Of a DNA stretch of 10,509 nt, positions 7,233 to 10,509 are shown piece after piece. Source of the DNA: a bacterium. Its GTDB lineage: Bacteria > Sumerlaeota > Sumerlaeia > MVZB01. Position 1 is the stretch's first letter, and every line of letters begins with the position of its first letter. A program made the position numbers and the translations under genes. The stretch is from contig JAMCWS010000008.1 of the NCBI GenBank assembly GCA_023480605.1, forward strand, positions 1-10,509, given 5' to 3'. Under the pieces are notes generated by a model that was not told the DNA's origin, searched no databases, and saw only the letters and a list, made by a program, of their open reading frames with translations.

Positions 7233-7272
7233 CGACGGGACCGCCACCCTTATCCCGGGTTCAACATTTGCC

Positions 7273-7400
7273 AGCCACGAAATGACACGAAAATGCACGA
7301 AATATTAAATATACGAGTTAAAATGGGTTTACCCGGCAGATGCAGGCGTCATCTTATACGAATCATTGTAATTCGTATTCTTTCGTGTTTTTTCGTGGCT
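7273..7400. repeat. Inverted repeat with arms of 10-bp CACGAA units
   Basis: The left arm has CACGAA at 7276, 7286 and 7296, exactly 10 bp apart. The right arm has the complementary TTCGTG at 7392 and 7382 and TTCGTA at 7372. Left start plus right end is 14673 for every pair, so the arms are perfectly register-matched; the outer 10 bp (AGCCACGAAA with TTTCGTGGCT) are identical. Inside, ATACGAAT (7356-7363) and ATTCGTAT (7371-7378) form an 8-bp hairpin with a 7-base loop. The element is AT-rich against its high-GC surroundings, fills most of the gap between the UroD-like and flippase genes, and its right end overlaps the false upstream ATG (7403) region. Confidence 0.8.
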
Positions 7401-7420
7401 AAATGGCTTTTTGGGGGATT

Positions 7421-8974
7421 ATGAACTCCGAGGCGCCCACCGCCGCATCGCCCCAGCAGGGCGCGCCGCCCCAGCCCGAGCGCGCCGGTCTGGGCAGCCA
7501 TTACTTCCGTTACCTCAACGCCAACCTCCTCATCATGGCGGCGGGAATGATCTCCTACCCGATCGTGACCCGGCTGCTTACGACGCGCGATTACGGCATC
7601 ATCGGTTATTTCGAGCCTTACGCCCTCACCTGGATGGCGATCCTCAAGCTGGGCACGCAGCATTCCATCCAGCGCTTTTTCGCCGCCTACGGTTACGGCG
7701 AGCCGGCGCGGCGGCGGCGCTTCTACACCAGCCTGGTGCTGGCGCCCATGCTGGTTTCGACCGTCCTCTACACGCTGACCTTGATCGGACTGACGACCGT
7801 CAATCACCTGTGGCCGATTACGGATGTCGTCTTCCTTTACCTGGTTCTGACCGAGGGGCAGATCGGCGTGCTGGTCAGTTTCATCGACAACACGATGCGG
7901 GCACGCGAGATGTCGCGCCGGGTGGCGGTGCTCACCGTCATCGCGCGCTACCTGCAATTGGCGTGCGTCGTGGGGACGATCGCCTGGCTGGTCCGCTCCG
8001 CGTTGGGTGTTTACCTGGCCCGCATCCTGACCGCCCTGGTCATGCTTGTCGTCATGGCACGGTGGATTCTGCGCAACGGCGAATTCGCCCGGCGCGACTT
8101 CTCACTGCCGCTACTCAAGGAAAGCTGGAATTTCGGGATGCCGCTGATCATCTCCGAAATCTCGCTCATCCTGCTGGCCTTCGCCGACCGGATCATGCTC
8201 AAACAGTTCATCAAGGTCGACGCCTTCACCCAGATCGGCGTCTACACGATCGGCTACGGCCTGGCGATGTATATCGGCGTCTTCATGCGCTCTTCGCTGC
8301 TGCCGGCCTTCCAACCGGTGGCCAACCGTATTTACGAAACCGAGGGCCTGCCCCCCGTACTGGCCATGCAACGCCGCCTGCTATGTGTGCTCTATTACGC
8401 CACGGCGGCGTTGACGGTGGGGCTCATCTTCGTCGGCCCCGACCTGCTGGTCATCTGCGCCGGAGATAAGAACGCCCCGTCGGCCCGGGTTTTTCAGTGG
8501 GTGGGCATCAACTACCTGTTCTTCCCGATCTTCATCGTCGCTTCGCACGGGCTGGTGCTGGTCAAGCGCACACGTGTCATTTCGTTCGTCGTCGCCTCGG
8601 CCACCGCCGTCAACATCCTGCTCAACCTGTGGATGATACCGTACTGGGGGATCATGGGCGCCGTCTACGCCACGCTCATCAGTTACCTGTTCATGGGCGC
8701 CGGGCAGTTGCTGGCCTGCCCGCGCGATTACCGACCCACCCCGCGCCCGGGCGACCTGCTGCGCCCGCTGGCGTTGGGAGGGCTGATGGCCGCCGCCGCC
8801 TGGGCGACGAATATGCTGGGCGCAACGGCCCACTGGGCGCGCCTGCTGACGATGACGGCGATCTTCGCCGTCACCTTCGCCGCTCCGGCCCTCGCAATCG
8901 ACGCCGTCCTGCGCGAGCAAATGACAGCCATGCTCGCGCGGTTCCGGAAGGCGGGTCGTGGCCGGCGATCTTGA
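7421..8974 (+). CDS. Polysaccharide flippase, Wzx/MATE-like
   Basis: Predicted 517-residue polytopic inner-membrane protein of the polysaccharide biosynthesis (MOP/Wzx) family, which moves lipid-linked oligosaccharide across the membrane. Many hydrophobic segments (about 12-14) are seen, for example near residues 35-53, 64-80, 102-125, 135-155, 168-190, 197-215, 240-256, 271-292, 320-345, 358-381, 387-406, 408-432, 447-466 and 474-494. Family-like motifs are RDYGIIGYFEPY (56-67), FADRIMLKQF (254-263) and NLWMIPYWGIMGAVYATLISY (402-422 region). The N-terminal 30 residues are polar and Pro/Ala-rich. ATG 7421 is chosen because the other in-frame ATG (7403) lies at the edge of the CACGAA repeat. 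GGGGGA directly before 7421 is only two bases away, so the start is not secure. No glycosyltransferase, polymerase or ligase is next to it, which is unusual for a Wzx-type gene. O-antigen, exopolysaccharide and teichuronic-type substrates are all possible. Confidence 0.85.
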   Translation: MNSEAPTAASPQQGAPPQPERAGLGSHYFRYLNANLLIMAAGMISYPIVTRLLTTRDYGIIGYFEPYALTWMAILKLGTQHSIQRFFAAYGYGEPARRRRFYTSLVLAPMLVSTVLYTLTLIGLTTVNHLWPITDVVFLYLVLTEGQIGVLVSFIDNTMRAREMSRRVAVLTVIARYLQLACVVGTIAWLVRSALGVYLARILTALVMLVVMARWILRNGEFARRDFSLPLLKESWNFGMPLIISEISLILLAFADRIMLKQFIKVDAFTQIGVYTIGYGLAMYIGVFMRSSLLPAFQPVANRIYETEGLPPVLAMQRRLLCVLYYATAALTVGLIFVGPDLLVICAGDKNAPSARVFQWVGINYLFFPIFIVASHGLVLVKRTRVISFVVASATAVNILLNLWMIPYWGIMGAVYATLISYLFMGAGQLLACPRDYRPTPRPGDLLRPLALGGLMAAAAWATNMLGATAHWARLLTMTAIFAVTFAAPALAIDAVLREQMTAMLARFRKAGRGRRS

Positions 8975-8994
8975 TGAATAGTGCGAAACGGCCC

Positions 8995-9020
8995 GTTTGG
9001 AGTCCAAGCTACAACTTAAT
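8995..9020 (+). repeat. GTTTGGAGTYCAAGCT repeat, copy A (before MoxR gene)
   Basis: GTTTGGAGTCCAAGCT followed by ACAACTTAAT. The first 16 bases differ at one position from a second copy at 10341-10356, and similarity continues weakly after that. The two copies lie in the same orientation on either side of the MoxR gene, in the gaps outside the coding sequence. Confidence 0.75.
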
Positions 9021-9085
9021 ACACGAAAACAGCACTACACAAAGCAACGCGTAGAAGATAACGGATCGTAGGGTATTTATTGGTA

Positions 9086-9112
9086 TTCTCTGCGTTCTCT
9101 GCGCCTCTGTGG
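9086..9112 (+). repeat. Three-unit 9-bp tandem repeat
   Basis: Two identical TTCTCTGCG units (9086-9094, 9095-9103) are followed by the variant CCTCTGTGG (9104-9112). It lies just upstream of a TATAAT hexamer, so it overlaps the place where the -35 region and activator contacts of that candidate promoter would lie. Confidence 0.7.
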
Positions 9113-9116
9113 TTAG

Positions 9117-9122
9117 TATAAT
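9117..9122 (+). promoter_or_regulatory. Candidate -10 box (TATAAT) for MoxR gene
   Basis: A perfect TATAAT hexamer lies 135 bp before the MoxR start. No good -35 is seen at 16-17 bp; the best is TTCTCT at 9095-9100, inside the 9-bp repeat. It would give a leader of about 130 bases that contains a small ORF. In a high-GC genome a perfect hexamer in a gap is suggestive but not proof. Confidence 0.35.
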
Positions 9123-9261
9123 GATAGATCACGCGAAGAAAATCCTGTCACGTGTTGGGATTGCGCCGCGCGAGGCGGGCGGGCATAATAAGCAAGGAGC
9201 CATGTTCCGCCGCCTCGCCGATTCAATGGCAGACCGGGTAAGCGAAAGGACCGTTATATGA
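9121..9261 (+). CDS. Possible small leader ORF overlapping the MoxR start
   Basis: A 46-codon frame from ATG 9121 runs without stop to TGA 9259-9261. It overlaps the MoxR ATG (9258-9260) as ATGA, the classical arrangement of translational coupling. An internal ATG at 9202 follows AAGGAG (9194-9199), although only two bases apart; starting there gives a 19-residue basic peptide. ATG 9121 overlaps the candidate -10 box, so the shorter form would be the more credible product of that promoter. No known family is recognised. The overlap may be chance; a shared frame without stops over this length is not rare at this GC content. Confidence 0.25.
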   Translation: MIDHAKKILSRVGIAPREAGGHNKQGAMFRRLADSMADRVSERTVI

Positions 9262-10220
9262 CCACACCCATGCTGGCACGCCAGGCCCAGGAACGCATCA
9301 AGACGCTGGAGGATAACATCGAACTGGTCATCCGCGGCAAGCACCAGGCCGTGCGCATGGCCATCATCGGCCTGCTGACGGGAGGCCACATCCTCTTCGA
9401 GGACGTCCCGGGCGTCGGCAAGACCACCTTGGCCCATTGCCTGGCCCGCTCGGTCAACCTGGCGTTTCAACGCATCCAGGGCACGCCCGACCTGCTCCCC
9501 TCCGACATACTCGGCGTGACCGTCTTCGACATGGACAAGCACGCCTTCATCTTCCGTCCGGGTCCCGTCTTCGCCAACATCGTTTTGTTCGACGAGATCA
9601 ACCGCACCACCCCCAAGACACAGTCGGCCCTGCTGGAGGCGATGAATACGGCGACGGTCAGCATCGACCGCGAGACCTACGAGTTGCCGCACCCGTTCAT
9701 GGTCATCGCCACCCAGAACCCGATGGAGACGCACGGCACCTTCCCCCTGCCCAAAAGCCAGATGGACCGGTTCATGATGCGCCTGCACCTGGGCTATCCC
9801 GACACCGAATACGAGCGCGACATCCTGCGCGACCTGCGCCAGCCGTCGGACCTGTCGATGATCAAGCCGGTGCTCTCGGACGCCGACATCCTGACCATGC
9901 AGGCCGGCGTGCGGCAGGTTAAGATGGAGAGTTCGCTGGTCGATTACATCGTGCGCCTGATGCACGCCACGCGCCACTCGCCGATGATTGACCTGGGAAG
10001 TTCGACCCGCGGGGCCATCGCGCTGCGCAACAGCGCCCAGGCCCACGCCTACCTCAACGGGCGCGACTACTGCATCCCCGACGACATCAAGAGCGTGGCC
10101 GTTTCCGTGCTGGCCCATCGCCTGGGCATCATGCGCACCTTCGAGGAAAACGGCGAGCGCGTTGGCGAGGGGTCGACGGTGGTCAAGACCATCCTCGATG
10201 AAACGATCGTGCCGATCTGA
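9258..10220 (+). CDS. MoxR-family AAA+ ATPase
   Basis: Predicted 320-residue cytoplasmic ATPase of the MoxR group, which acts as a chaperone or metal-insertion and assembly factor for partner proteins. Seen: an N-terminal helix with IRGKHQAV (25-32), Walker A DVPGVGKT (49-56), GTPDLLPSDILG (75-86), Walker B IVLFDEINR (108-116), sensor 1 ATQNP (151-155), MDRF (169-172), and a C-terminal lid with STRGAIAL (249-256, sensor 2 Arg251) and the YCIPDDIKSVA motif (271-281). Length and motifs are complete. AAAGGA lies seven bases before the ATG, and a small upstream ORF overlaps the start. MoxR genes are usually followed by a DUF58 protein and then VWA or transglutaminase-type genes. Here 289 bases follow with no gene, so the partner is either beyond the window or absent. 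Confidence 0.95.
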   Translation: MTTPMLARQAQERIKTLEDNIELVIRGKHQAVRMAIIGLLTGGHILFEDVPGVGKTTLAHCLARSVNLAFQRIQGTPDLLPSDILGVTVFDMDKHAFIFRPGPVFANIVLFDEINRTTPKTQSALLEAMNTATVSIDRETYELPHPFMVIATQNPMETHGTFPLPKSQMDRFMMRLHLGYPDTEYERDILRDLRQPSDLSMIKPVLSDADILTMQAGVRQVKMESSLVDYIVRLMHATRHSPMIDLGSSTRGAIALRNSAQAHAYLNGRDYCIPDDIKSVAVSVLAHRLGIMRTFEENGERVGEGSTVVKTILDETIVPI

Positions 10221-10306
10221 TTCCAGCGTGCGGTCGAAACGGTCGGAATGCCTTTCATGCCGTCATATGAACTGCGTGCTAACGTCGTAACCAAGGATGA
10301 CTTAGC

Positions 10307-10319
10307 GCGGCGGAGCCGC
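10307..10319 (+). other. Small GC hairpin in the gap after MoxR
   Basis: GCGGC, loop GGA, GCCGC form a perfect 5-bp stem with a three-base loop, 86 bp after the MoxR stop codon. No T-run follows, so it is not a normal intrinsic terminator. It lies about 20 bp before copy B of the GTTTGGAG repeat and may be part of the same intergenic element. Confidence 0.5.
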
Positions 10320-10340
10320 AACCGAAATGCCGGAAATCCT

Positions 10341-10370
10341 GTTTGGAGTTCAAGCTTCAGCCTGGTATTA
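10341..10370 (+). repeat. GTTTGGAGTYCAAGCT repeat, copy B (after MoxR gene)
   Basis: GTTTGGAGTTCAAGCT followed by TCAGCCTGGTATTA; it matches copy A at 8995 in 15 of the first 16 bases and in the same orientation. The remaining sequence to the window end (10371-10509) has no convincing gene; only frames shorter than 30 codons are present. Confidence 0.75.
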
Positions 10371-10509
10371 AAAACCATCATTACGCGATGGACCGCCAAG
10401 CAGAAAGCCGGCGATGCTTAATCCACTGGAGTTCCCTGAAAATCTTTATGCCAGAGCGGGAAACCGAAGGTTGGTAGTATAAAGGAAAAGAGATACGCGT
10501 TCAGATCCT

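Noticed and set aside
7236..7257. CGGGA/TCCCG pair after the UroD-like stop codon as a terminator
   Set aside because: Only five base pairs with a 12-base loop and no T-run.
6207..7298. 363-codon open frame on the minus strand
   Set aside because: Antisense to the UroD-like gene, no motif.
9129..10118. 329-codon open frame on the minus strand
   Set aside because: Antisense to the MoxR gene, which has complete Walker motifs.
10388..10482. Two frames of 22 and 29 codons near the window end
   Set aside because: No ribosome-binding site, no conservation evidence, and length expected by chance.

Overview
The window is a high-GC piece of bacterial chromosome with seven protein-coding genes. One lies on the minus strand at the left end and six lie on the plus strand. 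The gene set (CehA/McbA-type metallohydrolase, carbohydrate-esterase-like hydrolase, Tat-exported sulfatase, uroporphyrinogen-decarboxylase-like protein, polysaccharide flippase, MoxR ATPase) fits an uncultivated glycan-degrading Gram-negative lineage, such as the Planctomycetes-Verrucomicrobia-Lentisphaerae group or candidate phyla like Sumerlaeota or Hydrogenedentota. That placement is inference; the window has no phylogenetic marker gene. No tRNA, rRNA, CRISPR array, transposase or integrase was seen.

Layout. Bases 1-78 are a perfect inverted copy of bases 1168-1245, inside the first gene. This is most simply an assembly or library fold-back at a contig end. Bases 87-2288 (minus) encode the exported CehA/McbA-family protein. 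A 352-bp divergent gap follows, holding a degenerate 6-bp-period repeat and a 10-bp inverted repeat with a T-tract. Bases 2641-3438 encode a cytoplasmic alpha/beta-hydrolase esterase. A 193-bp gap carries an imperfect inverted repeat built of GGRGAT units. Bases 3632-7232 look like an operon of three genes: an unrecognised exported protein with a TIM-barrel-like strand pattern, a Tat-exported sulfatase, and a UroD/MtaA-like protein. Each has a clear Shine-Dalgarno sequence and the gaps are 91 and 42 bp. A second inverted-repeat element, built of 10-bp CACGAA units, precedes a lone Wzx-like flippase (7421-8974). A MoxR AAA+ ATPase (9258-10220) is preceded by a perfect TATAAT and a small ORF that overlaps its start by ATGA. 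It is flanked on both sides by copies of a GTTTGGAGTYCAAGCT repeat.

How the genes may work together. The exported sulfatase, the exported barrel-like protein and the esterase could jointly attack sulfated or acetylated polysaccharide. The UroD-like protein could handle a methyl group, though no corrinoid protein is present. The flippase and MoxR genes are solitary and probably functionally separate. The most unusual feature is that every gap outside the compact operon carries a different short-period degenerate repeat, and two of these share one architecture: symmetric arms made of roughly 10-bp units around a unique core.
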